DNA from: JAPPLB01 sp965218555
GTDB lineage: Bacteria > Acidobacteriota > Terriglobia > Bryobacterales > UBA6623
Assembly: GCA_965218555.1 (NCBI GenBank)
Contig: OZ244625.1
Location: forward strand, 3,038,001 to 3,102,000
Direction: 5' to 3'
Length of the DNA: 64,000 nucleotides
The position numbers and the translations under genes are program-made. This document shows, piece by piece, positions 25,232-33,889 of the stretch. The notes under the pieces are model-generated. The model did no database searches. It had not been told where the DNA came from and saw only the letters and a program-made list of their open reading frames with translations. How positions within the stretch are numbered: position 1 is the first letter of the stretch; each line of letters starts with the position of its first letter.

Positions 25232-27031
25232 ATGGTGGCGGATAAGGATCTGCAGTCGATTCAAGAAGTCCGCACAAAGGTCGCGGCGGCGCACGAAGCC
25301 TTTCTTCAGTTTCGTAAGCACACGCAGGAGCAGGTCGACCGCATCGTCGATCAGGCCGCGGCCGTTGCGCGCGCCAACTCCGAGTTGCTGGCCAAACTCG
25401 CGGTCGACGAAACCGGCTACGGCAATGTCCGTGACAAGACCATCAAGAACCTGCTGAACTCGGATATCCTGCATCGGGCGATCCGTCCGATGAAGACCGT
25501 GGGCGTGATTCGCGAGGACCCCGACAAGGGGATTCTCGAAATCGCCGAGCCCGCGGGCGTTGTGGCCGCGATTCTGCCGACGACGAATCCGACGTCCACG
25601 GCGTTATTCAAGATTCTCATCGCGCTCAAGAGCAAGAACGCCATCGTCGTGAGTCCACATCCGCGGGCAGTCAATTGCACCTGCGAATCCGCGAGGCTGC
25701 TCGCCGAAGCCGCTGAAGCTGCGGGCGCTCCCAAGGGCGTCATCCAGTGCCTGACGAAAGCGACGATCCAAGGCACGAACGAGTTGCTCAAGCACCACCG
25801 CACGAGCCTCATCCTCTCCACCGGCGGTCCGGGGATTGTGCACGCGGCGTATTCAAGCGGCAAACCCGCCCTCGGCGTTGGTCCGGGCAACGTGGCTGTG
25901 CTGCTCGACGACTCGGCCGACGTCGATGAAGCAATCGGCTCTGTCATCGACGGCAAGTCGTTTGACTACGGAACGGTCTGCTCAAGCGAACAGTGCGTCA
26001 TCACCGAGGAAAAGAACCGCGGCGCGGTTTGGTCGGCGCTGAAGAAACACGGCGCCTATATCTGCGATGAGCGGCAGGCGGCCGTGTTGGCTGCACTGCT
26101 GATCACCCAGGACTTTCGTGTAAACCCCGAGTGCGTGGGGCAGTCGCCGCAGCGCATTGCCGAGATGGCCGGCTTCAGCGTCGGAGCGGATGTCCGGGTG
26201 TTGGTGGTTGAGCTCAGGGGCGTCGGCCGCGAGCATCCGCTTTCCGCCGAGAAGCTCTCGCCCGTCTTGAGTGTGCACTTCGCGGAGAACTTCGCCGACG
26301 CTCTGAAAACTGCGGCGGCAATCGTGAACTTCGGCGGGCGCGGGCACACCTCGGTGATCTACTCGAAGAGCGACGAGCGGATTCGCGAATTTGGCCTAGC
26401 TATGCCGGCCTTTCGTATCCTCGTGAACACGGCGTCGCCGCAAGGCTCGACGGGCATCACGACGAACGTGCTGCCATCGATGACGCTCGGATGCGGTGCG
26501 ATCGCGGGAAACATCACGGGCGACAACATAGGGCCCATGCATTTGATCAACATCAAGCGCGTTGCATACAAGGTGCGGGACGTCGAGGCGGCTTTCGAGA
26601 GCGACGAGGCCAAAAGTTTTTTCGCCGGGAGGACCGCCGCGAGCGCAGCCTCTTCGGCGGACCGTCCGAAAGTCGCGGCGGCGGTAGACCGGTATTTGCA
26701 GCAGCGGGGCGTTGCAGGCGCGTCCGGTTCCGTAGCAGCGACAGCAAGCGTCAATACCGGACCCGCCGCGGAGGTCGTCGACCGCTTCCTGAACGGGCAG
26801 AGAGCCTCATCGCCGAATCCGAACCCGGCTGCTGTGCAACCCAAGTCCAGTAACCGACCCGCACCGAAACCGGTTGCGTCGGAGGTGGACATCGTGCCGT
26901 TCGTAAGCGAAGACGACGTGCGGCGGGCGAAGGTGCTGCAGACGAAGATCTATATCGACAGAAAGACCATTGTCACCCCGGCCGCGCGGGATCTCGACTA
27001 CGACGGGCAGGTGATGGTGCGCACGGAGTAG
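25232..27031 (+). CDS. acylating (CoA-dependent) aldehyde dehydrogenase, microcompartment-associated
   Basis: A 599-residue enzyme expected to turn an aldehyde, CoA and NAD+ into acyl-CoA. The aldehyde dehydrogenase domain spans about residues 1-465. It resembles EutE/PduP and the N-terminal half of AdhE, with NPTSTALFKILIALKSKNAI near 125 and the catalytic Cys in DYGTVCSSEQ near 250. An extra 130-residue tail follows: a helix VAAAVDRYLQQRG near 480, an Ala/Gly/Ser linker, a similar helix AAEVVDRFLNGQR near 512, a Pro/Asn/Ser linker, and a last block from about 553 (PFVSEDDVRRAKVLQTKIYI, then IVTPAARDL). The two helices look like encapsulation peptides that dock cargo to shell tiles. The gene lies directly behind the BMC-H gene. 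Confidence 0.9.
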   Translation: MVADKDLQSIQEVRTKVAAAHEAFLQFRKHTQEQVDRIVDQAAAVARANSELLAKLAVDETGYGNVRDKTIKNLLNSDILHRAIRPMKTVGVIREDPDKGILEIAEPAGVVAAILPTTNPTSTALFKILIALKSKNAIVVSPHPRAVNCTCESARLLAEAAEAAGAPKGVIQCLTKATIQGTNELLKHHRTSLILSTGGPGIVHAAYSSGKPALGVGPGNVAVLLDDSADVDEAIGSVIDGKSFDYGTVCSSEQCVITEEKNRGAVWSALKKHGAYICDERQAAVLAALLITQDFRVNPECVGQSPQRIAEMAGFSVGADVRVLVVELRGVGREHPLSAEKLSPVLSVHFAENFADALKTAAAIVNFGGRGHTSVIYSKSDERIREFGLAMPAFRILVNTASPQGSTGITTNVLPSMTLGCGAIAGNITGDNIGPMHLINIKRVAYKVRDVEAAFESDEAKSFFAGRTAASAASSADRPKVAAAVDRYLQQRGVAGASGSVAATASVNTGPAAEVVDRFLNGQRASSPNPNPAAVQPKSSNRPAPKPVASEVDIVPFVSEDDVRRAKVLQTKIYIDRKTIVTPAARDLDYDGQVMVRTE

Positions 27032-27085
27032 CCCGCTCGTCGGCACAATCGCTTACAGGGTACCCCCCGCGAGGCTCCGGGAAAC

Positions 27086-28810
27086 ATGAAGCGTTGGATC
27101 TATCGGAGTTACGACTCGGCCGAAGCCGAGCGGCTCCGGAGAGAGGCGCGGGTATCTGGGTTGACGAGCGTGCTCCTCGCGCAACGAGGCATCACCGACC
27201 CCGCCGAGGCGTTGCGCTTCCTGCGGCCGGAGCTATCCCAACTTCACGACCCCTATCGCATGGCAGGGATGCGCGAGGCCGTCGGCCGAATCCGCCGGGC
27301 GATTGCGCAACAGGAAAAAATCCTCGTCTACGGCGACTACGACGTAGACGGCGCCACATCGGTTGTCCTGCTGCGGGCGGTGATCGAACTGGCGGGCGGC
27401 GCGGCGGAGTTTCACGTGCCCCACCGCATTCGCGAAGGCTACGGCATGCGCGCCGATGTCGTCGAGCGTGCCGCGGGCTCCGGCGTTCGGCTGATCATCA
27501 CGGTAGACAACGGCATCCGCGAGACGGAAGTGGTTCAATGCGCCAACGCACTCGGCGTCGATGTCATCATCACGGACCATCACCTTCCCACTCCGTCCAT
27601 GCCGCCCGCGCTCGCGGTGCTGAATCCGAATCAGCCGGAGTGCGGCTATCCCGAGAAGAACCTCTGCGGGGCGGGCGTCGTTTTCAAGTTGGCGCAGGCG
27701 CTGCTGGGCGAGTTGGGATGGCCGGCTGCGAAGCTGGATCGCGTGCTGACATCGCTTCTCAAGATGGTCGCCATCGCGACGGTGGCCGATTTGGTGCCGC
27801 TCATCGGCGAAAACCGTGTCTTCACCAAGCTGGGGCTCGAAGGTCTGAGGAATCCCAAGAACCTGGGGCTGCGTGCGCTCATCGACGTCTCAGGCCTCGA
27901 TCTCAACAAGAAACTCAGCGCGGGCGACGTGGGTTTTCGGATCGGCCCGCGCCTCAATGCCGCGGGACGGCTCGACGACGCTCGGGCCGTCATCGATCTG
28001 TTCGACGCCCGTAGCGAGGCCGAGGTGTCGCGCATCGCCGGGCATCTCGATCAGTTGAACCGTCAGCGGCAGAGGACCGAAGATGCGATCGTCACCGAGA
28101 TCATCGAAAAGCTTGTAGATCTACCGGGCCCCGAGGACACCCCTTTCATTGTGGCCTCCGGCGATGGATGGCACGCGGGGGTGATTGGCATCGTGGCGAA
28201 CCGGATTGTGGAACGCTACCATCGGCCGGCATTGGTGATGAGCTGCGATCCGGAGACGGGACTCGCGACGGGCTCGGGGCGCAGCATTCCGCGTTACCAC
28301 CTACTCGAGGGGTTGGAGTCGAACGCGGACTTGTTCACACGATTCGGCGGCCACAAGCAAGCGGCGGGATGCACGCTGCCGATCGATCGCATTCCGGAAC
28401 TGCGGCTGCGCCTGAACGAGCATGCCCGCGGGGTGCTCAAGAGCGAAGACTTCGTGCCTGTCCTTACGTTGGACACCGAGCTCAGCTTCGGCGACGTCAA
28501 CGAAGACACTCTTGCGGAGCTGGGCTGCCTTGCCCCGCACGGGCTGGGGAACCCCACACCGAAGTTCTCTGCCGGCCGAGTGGCTCTGCTGGGCCCGCCT
28601 GAAATCCTGAAGATGAAGCACGTCAAGATGCGGCTCCGGAAGAGGGACGCCGTGCTGTCTGCGATCGGGTGGCGCATGGCCGAGCAGGTGAGGGGACTGA
28701 GTGACGGCTCGCAAGTCGATGTGGCTTTCTCGATTGAGTGCGACGAGTACCGCGGCGGGTTGCGGTTGAAGCTGGAGGACTTTCAAGCGGCTGAAGCTGT
28801 CACGGCGTGA
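27086..28810 (+). CDS. recJ: single-stranded-DNA-specific exonuclease RecJ
   Basis: A 574-residue 5'-3' single-strand exonuclease for recombination and mismatch repair. Motifs of the DHH superfamily are present: YGDYDVDGATS near residue 82, VDNGI near 140, and the DHH motif in ITDHHLPTP near 160. The DHHA1 domain follows with GDGWHAGVIGIVANRI, then GSGRSIP and FGGHKQAAGCTL near 400-435, and an OB-type C-terminal region. The length is normal. It starts 54 bases after the aldehyde dehydrogenase gene. Confidence 0.95.
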   Translation: MKRWIYRSYDSAEAERLRREARVSGLTSVLLAQRGITDPAEALRFLRPELSQLHDPYRMAGMREAVGRIRRAIAQQEKILVYGDYDVDGATSVVLLRAVIELAGGAAEFHVPHRIREGYGMRADVVERAAGSGVRLIITVDNGIRETEVVQCANALGVDVIITDHHLPTPSMPPALAVLNPNQPECGYPEKNLCGAGVVFKLAQALLGELGWPAAKLDRVLTSLLKMVAIATVADLVPLIGENRVFTKLGLEGLRNPKNLGLRALIDVSGLDLNKKLSAGDVGFRIGPRLNAAGRLDDARAVIDLFDARSEAEVSRIAGHLDQLNRQRQRTEDAIVTEIIEKLVDLPGPEDTPFIVASGDGWHAGVIGIVANRIVERYHRPALVMSCDPETGLATGSGRSIPRYHLLEGLESNADLFTRFGGHKQAAGCTLPIDRIPELRLRLNEHARGVLKSEDFVPVLTLDTELSFGDVNEDTLAELGCLAPHGLGNPTPKFSAGRVALLGPPEILKMKHVKMRLRKRDAVLSAIGWRMAEQVRGLSDGSQVDVAFSIECDEYRGGLRLKLEDFQAAEAVTA

Positions 28811-28850
28811 TGCTACTCAAGGCGGCATGCGTGGCTGCTCCTGATCCAAG

Positions 28851-29726
28851 ATGAAACTTTGCACATTCGAATACGAAAACCGCTTGCAGGCCGGGATTCT
28901 ACAAGGCGACAAGGTGCTGCCGGTGGAGGAAGTCAACGCCCGCTCGGGGACGCGGCTACCGACCCAACTTCTCGAGCTGATCGAAGCCGATGCGATCGAG
29001 GAGTTGCGCGAGGCTTCGGCCGGCATCGCGGCTAAGTTACGGCTGAGTGAAGTACGGTTGCGCTTGCCGTATCCGTCACCGCCGAAGATCTGGTGCATCG
29101 GCCTGAACTACAAGTCGCACGCCGAGGACTTGGACGAGACGCAGCCCGAAGAGCCGGGCAGCTTCATGAAGCCGAGTTCGTCGCTCTTCGAGCCCGGCGG
29201 TGCGATCGAGTTGCCTCCGGCCGATCTTTCCGATGACATCGATGCCGAGGGGGAGTTGGGGCTCGTGTTCGGCAAACGCTGCCGAGACGTGCCGATCGAG
29301 GTGTTCGAGGACGTACTGCTCGGCTACACCGTGACGCTCGATATGACGGCGCTCGACGTGCTCCGGCGCAACGCGCGCTATCTGCAGCGCTCGAAGAGCT
29401 TCGACACATTCTTCAGCTTCGGCCCCGTGATCGTCACGAAGGATGAAGTGCCCGACGTGAACGCGCTGGAGGTCGTAACGATCCACAATGGGCGGCAGTT
29501 CTCGCGTGACTACGTTCGCAACATGGCCCATCGGCCGGACGCGCTCGTCGCTCTGCACACCGCGGTGATTTCGTTCGAGGCCGGAGCCATTCTTTCCACC
29601 GGCTGTCCGAAGGGCGCGCGAATCCGACCCGGCGACCGCGTTGAAGGTTTCGTTCACGGCGTAGGACGTATCACGGCAAGCGTGACCCGCCGAGAGCGCC
29701 AACCGTGGACTAGAAGTCAACGTTAG
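28851..29726 (+). CDS. fumarylacetoacetate hydrolase-family protein
   Basis: A 291-residue metal-dependent enzyme of the FAH fold. The N-terminal cap (MKLCTFEYENRLQAGILQG) is followed by the catalytic domain: PPKIWCIGLNYKSHAED near residue 80, the metal-binding acidic block DDIDAEGELGLVFGK near 127-140, and near the end STGCPKGARIRPGDRVEGFV. The family covers hydrolases, isomerases and decarboxylases of dicarbonyl acids, sugar-acid steps and aromatic breakdown. The exact reaction is not readable here. It is followed by a clear terminator hairpin. Confidence 0.9.
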   Translation: MKLCTFEYENRLQAGILQGDKVLPVEEVNARSGTRLPTQLLELIEADAIEELREASAGIAAKLRLSEVRLRLPYPSPPKIWCIGLNYKSHAEDLDETQPEEPGSFMKPSSSLFEPGGAIELPPADLSDDIDAEGELGLVFGKRCRDVPIEVFEDVLLGYTVTLDMTALDVLRRNARYLQRSKSFDTFFSFGPVIVTKDEVPDVNALEVVTIHNGRQFSRDYVRNMAHRPDALVALHTAVISFEAGAILSTGCPKGARIRPGDRVEGFVHGVGRITASVTRRERQPWTRSQR

Positions 29727-29731
29727 CTCTC

Positions 29732-29754
29732 GTTGGCGCCTGCCAACTTCTTTT
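29732..29754 (+). terminator. intrinsic terminator after the FAH gene
   Basis: GTTGGC (29732-29737), a 4-base loop and GCCAAC (29742-29747), then TTCTTTT. It begins 6 bases after the stop codon of the FAH-family gene. Confidence 0.6.
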
Positions 29755-29987
29755 CTGCAAGACGTTCGTTTCCATACGAACCAAGCGTGGTGCGTTACCC
29801 CGACGCTGTACCGGGCCGGGGATGTAGTGGTCCCTTCGGTGCTGTTCCTCCACGACTTCGCCGGCGTCGTTTTCTCCCGTCCGACGACGACGAAAGTGGC
29901 GAAAACCGCACACCCTCCGGTGACGAATTCGTTGTTTTCGCATTACCCTAGACGTAGAGGCGCGATGAAGAGCGCCGGTCCCACCGA

Positions 29988-30515
29988 ATGCACTGCCGCG
30001 CCATCCTCGCCGCTACCGCGCTCGTGACCGTCTCGATCCTGGCCGCCCAAACCAGCCTTCCAGCCGGAAAACCCAAGCCTTTCGAACCGCTCCCGCCGCC
30101 CGAACAGCCGCTCCCCTTCAGCCACAAAGTCCACGTCGGGCTTGGCGCGCAATGCCTCGACTGTCACAAGATCGAAGACCCCGGCTTCCTCGCGGGCTAT
30201 CCGTCCACCAGCACCTGCATGCTTTGCCACGCCGCCGTCAAGACCGACAGCCCACATATCCGAAGACTCGCCGACTTTGACAAGCAAGGCAAAGAAATCC
30301 CCTGGGTCAAAGTCTACAAAGTGCCCGACTACGTCTACTTTTCACACGAGTGGCATCACAAAGAGGCCAAGATCGCCTGCCAGGAATGTCATGGACCCGT
30401 CGCCGAGCGCGAAACCATCTTCCAGGAGAAACCCACTAACATGATGGCTTGCATGGCCTGCCACGACCGCCGCAAAGCGTCGAATGAGTGCAACCTCTGT
30501 CACGACGCCCAGTAA
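29988..30515 (+). CDS. exported pentaheme c-type cytochrome
   Basis: A 175-residue periplasmic electron carrier. After a signal sequence (AILAATALVTVSILAAQ) come five CxxCH heme-binding sites: CLDCH, CMLCH, CQECH, CMACH and CNLCH, with extra His residues (FSHKVHV, FSHEWHH) as sixth ligands. The pattern fits the cytochrome c7/class III or small NrfB/ActA-like group. No catalytic partner gene lies next to it; it stands alone between the FAH gene and the Cus island. It could feed electrons to an outer-surface or membrane oxidoreductase; the partner is unknown. Confidence 0.9.
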   Translation: MHCRAILAATALVTVSILAAQTSLPAGKPKPFEPLPPPEQPLPFSHKVHVGLGAQCLDCHKIEDPGFLAGYPSTSTCMLCHAAVKTDSPHIRRLADFDKQGKEIPWVKVYKVPDYVYFSHEWHHKEAKIACQECHGPVAERETIFQEKPTNMMACMACHDRRKASNECNLCHDAQ

Positions 30516-30636
30516 CCGTTGCGGAATCCAGTTGATTCAGGACGGGGCGAACGGTGGCAGCTCGATGTCCGTTCAGAACCGCCCGTTTCACTGCGGGATG
30601 CCCTGTGTGATACGGGCAGCAGGTCAACGAAGATCA

Positions 30637-30654
30637 CTCTTTTTTTCAAAAGAG
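30637..30654. repeat. 7-bp inverted repeat upstream of the Cus island
   Basis: CTCTTTT and AAAAGAG separated by TTTC. It may be a regulator operator or a weak terminator for the cytochrome gene. Confidence 0.4.
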
Positions 30655-30662
30655 GACATTAC

Positions 30663-30678
30663 AGCTTGGGGTTGACAT
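30663..30678 (+). repeat. 16-bp direct repeat, left copy
   Basis: AGCTTGGGGTTGACAT, identical to 38186-38201. The two copies lie on either side of the Cus genes. Each contains a TTGACA, so a shared promoter element is the alternative reading. Confidence 0.5.
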
Positions 30679-30719
30679 TTCTCCGCTTGCCCTTGACATT
30701 CCCTCAACGCGGATGCAAG

Positions 30720-31094
30720 ATGAGGCTAGTGCGAGCCGAGTCGGCGACAGCCTTGCTAGTGGCATGGCTCCTGGTCGGGACAGGGATCTGCCTGTGTCCG
30801 GGATCCATTCCGGAGACGCCGGCCTCGCGTTCCCACGATTGCGGTACGGAGCCGGCGGCTCCGACTGACAACAAGGACGAGCCTTGCGAGTCCGGCTGTG
30901 CAGCCGAGGACGTGGCGCGTGAGCGAACGGAGTCGCAAGTCGCGGGTGGATTCACCCAAGCGACAGACCCTGCCGCATCGGAAGCGCTGACCGAACCGGC
31001 CGGGGAATCAGCCCGCCTGCAACTCGCTCTCTCTTCTGAGCCTCCGGTGCCGTCTAACCCGACGTACATCGTGCATTCAGTCCTGCTCGTATAG
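30720..31094 (+). CDS. small exported Cys-rich protein ahead of the Cus operon
   Basis: A 124-residue unrecognised protein. It has a signal sequence (about residues 1-26, ALLVAWLLVGTGICLCPG) and a cluster of cysteines (SHDCG, EPCESGCAAED) that could bind metal, followed by an acidic, disordered Ala/Glu/Pro-rich tail. The ATG at 30720 starts the signal sequence; the same frame continues upstream without sense. It precedes cusC by 182 bases. Small leader-type proteins often precede metal efflux operons, so a metal-sensing or metal-shuttling role is possible but not shown. Confidence 0.5.
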   Translation: MRLVRAESATALLVAWLLVGTGICLCPGSIPETPASRSHDCGTEPAAPTDNKDEPCESGCAAEDVARERTESQVAGGFTQATDPAASEALTEPAGESARLQLALSSEPPVPSNPTYIVHSVLLV

Positions 31095-31276
31095 CATTCC
31101 CTCTTCTTCCGTAACGGGAACGGCATCCAGCCTGTCCCGGCGTCTCGCTTTCCGGCGACTCCTTCACGAGTCCCGACCGTCCGAAGGTCGACCGGTTGCG
31201 AGACAGTTCTTGGACCCCTGACACGCAAGACTCTGCGTCCCACGGGGTCCGTCGAGCACGATTGGAGGAATTGGGA

Positions 31277-32563
31277 ATGTTCATTCACATGGTCGTCGGG
31301 CTGGCTCTGGCAGTGGCGCCCACCACGCCGGCTTACTCCACACATGGCGACGACCGCCTCGAGGCGTTGATCGAGGAGGCGCTTCAGAATAATCCGGCGA
31401 TTTTGCAAGCGTTTGCCGATTACCAGGCTGCGCTCCATCGCGTGCCGCAGGCTACCGCGTTGCCGGATCCCACGCTATCCCTTACCCAGTTTGCCCGCAC
31501 TGTCGAAACCAGGGTAGGGTCCCAGCAGAGGATGCTGGCCATCTCCCAGGGCATCCCCGGTCTGGGGAAACGGGCCGCCAAGGGCCAGCTTGCAACCAAG
31601 TCCGCCTCTGTCGGTGACGAGATGTACAAGGCTACGAAAGCAGAGATCGTGCTTCGCGTCAAGCATGCGTATTACGATCTCGGCTTCTTGGATCGCGCCC
31701 TGGCGGCAAGCCGCGAGGACGAAGCCCTGCTGGAGCACTTCGAGCAGCTCGCACGCCGCCGCTACGCCCAAGGATTCGGGCTACAGGGCGATGCCATCAG
31801 GCTTCAGGCGCAGATTACCCAAGCCATCCAGAGGCGGCGGCAGCTGATGAGCCAGCGGATAGATTTGGAAGCATCGCTGAACGCCCTGCGGGACGTTCCG
31901 GCGGACACGCCGGTCACCGAGGTTCGCTTGGCCGAACTGCCCCATTTCGACTTGAAGCGGAAGTCGCTCTTTGAGACCGGCCGCCTCTCACGGCCGGAAA
32001 TCAGGGCCTCTCTCCTGCGGATCGAGGAACGGGAAAAGTCCGTGCACTTGGCGAGAATCCAGCACCGTCCCGACTTCACTCTTGGTCTGACGTGGGGAAA
32101 CATACGTGCTCGCGGGATCGATCCCGCCGTCATGCCAATTCTTGGCAACGGAAAGGACTCGTACGGCATCTCAGTTGGCCTCACTCTGCCCCTATTCCGA
32201 GGCAAGTACGACGCCGCCGTCAGGGAGGCTGCCGAACAGTTTGCGGCAGCTCGCTTCGCGTATCGGGACTCCGCCAAGAAAATGGAAGCCGAAGTCCGCT
32301 CGATCTCATTCCGAATCGAAACGATCGCGGACCAGATTGACCTGTACAGGCGAACGTTGATTCCTCAGGCGGAGCAGGCACTCCGCTCAACCGAAGCGGC
32401 CTACTCGAACGGAACCATGGAGGTGACAGGACTGCTCGACATCCAGCGCATGCTTCTGGATGTGCAACTCGGCCTGGCTCGGCTTCAATCCGACTACCTG
32501 AAAGCTGTGGCCGACTTGGAGCGAGTGATCGGAGCGGCCGTGCCCGAAGAGGTGTCGTCATGA
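31277..32563 (+). CDS. cusC: TolC-family outer-membrane efflux protein (CusC/CzcC type)
   Basis: A 428-residue outer-membrane channel of a tripartite metal exporter. It has an N-terminal signal sequence, then the two repeated outer-membrane-efflux domains with long helices (LEALIEEALQNNPAILQAFAD near residue 25, and a second repeat from about 215). ATG at 31277 follows a strong GGAGGAATTGGG site. The stop overlaps the adaptor start by 4 bases (ATGA). No lipobox Cys is seen, unlike E. coli CusC. Confidence 0.88.
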   Translation: MFIHMVVGLALAVAPTTPAYSTHGDDRLEALIEEALQNNPAILQAFADYQAALHRVPQATALPDPTLSLTQFARTVETRVGSQQRMLAISQGIPGLGKRAAKGQLATKSASVGDEMYKATKAEIVLRVKHAYYDLGFLDRALAASREDEALLEHFEQLARRRYAQGFGLQGDAIRLQAQITQAIQRRRQLMSQRIDLEASLNALRDVPADTPVTEVRLAELPHFDLKRKSLFETGRLSRPEIRASLLRIEEREKSVHLARIQHRPDFTLGLTWGNIRARGIDPAVMPILGNGKDSYGISVGLTLPLFRGKYDAAVREAAEQFAAARFAYRDSAKKMEAEVRSISFRIETIADQIDLYRRTLIPQAEQALRSTEAAYSNGTMEVTGLLDIQRMLLDVQLGLARLQSDYLKAVADLERVIGAAVPEEVSS

Positions 32564-33873
32564 CGAACGCAAGACTCGCGGCAGTGGTACTTGCCGCATT
32601 CGCAACGGGTATCGCTGGGGGTATCGCGATCTGGAACCTCGATCTCATTGGAGTCAAGCAGTTATCTCCGGAACCTGCTGCAGCCCCGCAAGAACCCGTA
32701 GGGCTCTATACCTGCGGCATGCATCCGGAGGTAGTTCAGCAGGGTCCCGGGCAATGTCCGATCTGCGGCATGCGCCTGATGCCAATCGAAACCGGTGCTG
32801 CACATTCCGAAAGGGCCGAGCCCGGAGGCGTGCGCGTGAGCAAGAACTTTTTGCAGAACTTCGCCGTACGCACCGCGGAAGTCGAGCGCGCTGACCTGCC
32901 TGCTCGGATTCGGACGATTGGATACCTCGACCAGGACGAGGAGAAGCTGGTCGCTGTCAATACCAAGTTCGGCGGATGGATTGAGAGGTCCAGGGTCAAC
33001 ACCATTGGAGAGCGAGTCGAGAAAAGCGATGTCCTGTTCGAGATCTACAGCCCGGAACTTGTCACTGCGCAGGAAGAATACTTGGCCGCCATGGAGTACG
33101 CAAGGCGGCTTCGGGAGGGCGGAGCGTATTCCGGCGCTGTCAACCGCGCCGAGTCGCTCTTTGCGGCCGCCGCGGAACGATTGCGGCATTGGGACCTGAC
33201 CAGCCACCAGATCGAGCAGTTAGCGGCTGCCCAGCGGGCAAGCCGAACGCTGGAGATCTACTCGCCCGCATCGGGCTACGTGGTCGAGAAGCTAGAGGAC
33301 TCCCTGGAGGGTATGAGGGCTGTCCCGGGGGTGACCCTCCTCAAGATTGCCGACCACTCCACTCTATGGGCCAAAGTCGAGTTCTACGAGCATTACCTTC
33401 GAAATCTTCGACCCGGCCTTCCGGCCGAGATCACGCTTGACGCTTTTCCCCGGCGCAGGTGGAGCGGAGAGGTGCTCTTCTTTCAACCTGCCATGAACCC
33501 CCAGACCCAGACGTTGACAGGCTACATCGAGGTCGAGAATTCGGACGGCCGTCTCCGCCCCAAGATGTACGCAACGATCGAGATAGAGCTTCCGGGCGCT
33601 CGGGACGCTCTGATCGTGCCCGCGCAATCCGTGTTGCATGCAGGGGACCATAGCGACATCGTGATCGTCGACGGAGGGGACGGGTTCTTCTTGCCTCGCG
33701 AGGTCGAAGTAGGAATCGAGAGCGACGGGCTGCTTGAAGTCGTGGCAGGACTTTTCGAGGGCGAGCGAGTTGTGACCTCGTCGCAGTTCCTGCTGGATTC
33801 CGAAAGCAACCTGCAGGCGGCAGTCGAGAGGCTCGTGGGTGGCTCGGGCGGAGCGCATCAGCACAGGCACTAG
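32560..33873 (+). CDS. cusB: RND efflux periplasmic adaptor with heavy-metal-binding domain (CusB type)
   Basis: A 437-residue membrane-fusion protein linking CusA to CusC. After a membrane anchor (about 5-27) it carries a small metal-binding domain (YTCGMHPEVV, then GQCPICGMRLMPIE) with C52, M54, H55, C66, C69 and M71 as likely Cu/Ag ligands. Then come the barrel-sandwich and beta-barrel parts and a helical hairpin of about 60 residues. The C-terminus ends with a His-rich GGAHQHRH. The domain order matches the CusB/CzcB adaptors. It overlaps cusC by four bases. Confidence 0.92.
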   Translation: MTNARLAAVVLAAFATGIAGGIAIWNLDLIGVKQLSPEPAAAPQEPVGLYTCGMHPEVVQQGPGQCPICGMRLMPIETGAAHSERAEPGGVRVSKNFLQNFAVRTAEVERADLPARIRTIGYLDQDEEKLVAVNTKFGGWIERSRVNTIGERVEKSDVLFEIYSPELVTAQEEYLAAMEYARRLREGGAYSGAVNRAESLFAAAAERLRHWDLTSHQIEQLAAAQRASRTLEIYSPASGYVVEKLEDSLEGMRAVPGVTLLKIADHSTLWAKVEFYEHYLRNLRPGLPAEITLDAFPRRRWSGEVLFFQPAMNPQTQTLTGYIEVENSDGRLRPKMYATIEIELPGARDALIVPAQSVLHAGDHSDIVIVDGGDGFFLPREVEVGIESDGLLEVVAGLFEGERVVTSSQFLLDSESNLQAAVERLVGGSGGAHQHRH

Positions 33874-33889
33874 GAAGGCTGGCACCGGA

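Noticed and set aside
30667..30718. CueR-type (MerR) promoter before the Cus block
   Set aside because: TTGACA boxes are present, but no clear dyad with 19-base spacing to a good -10 box could be found.
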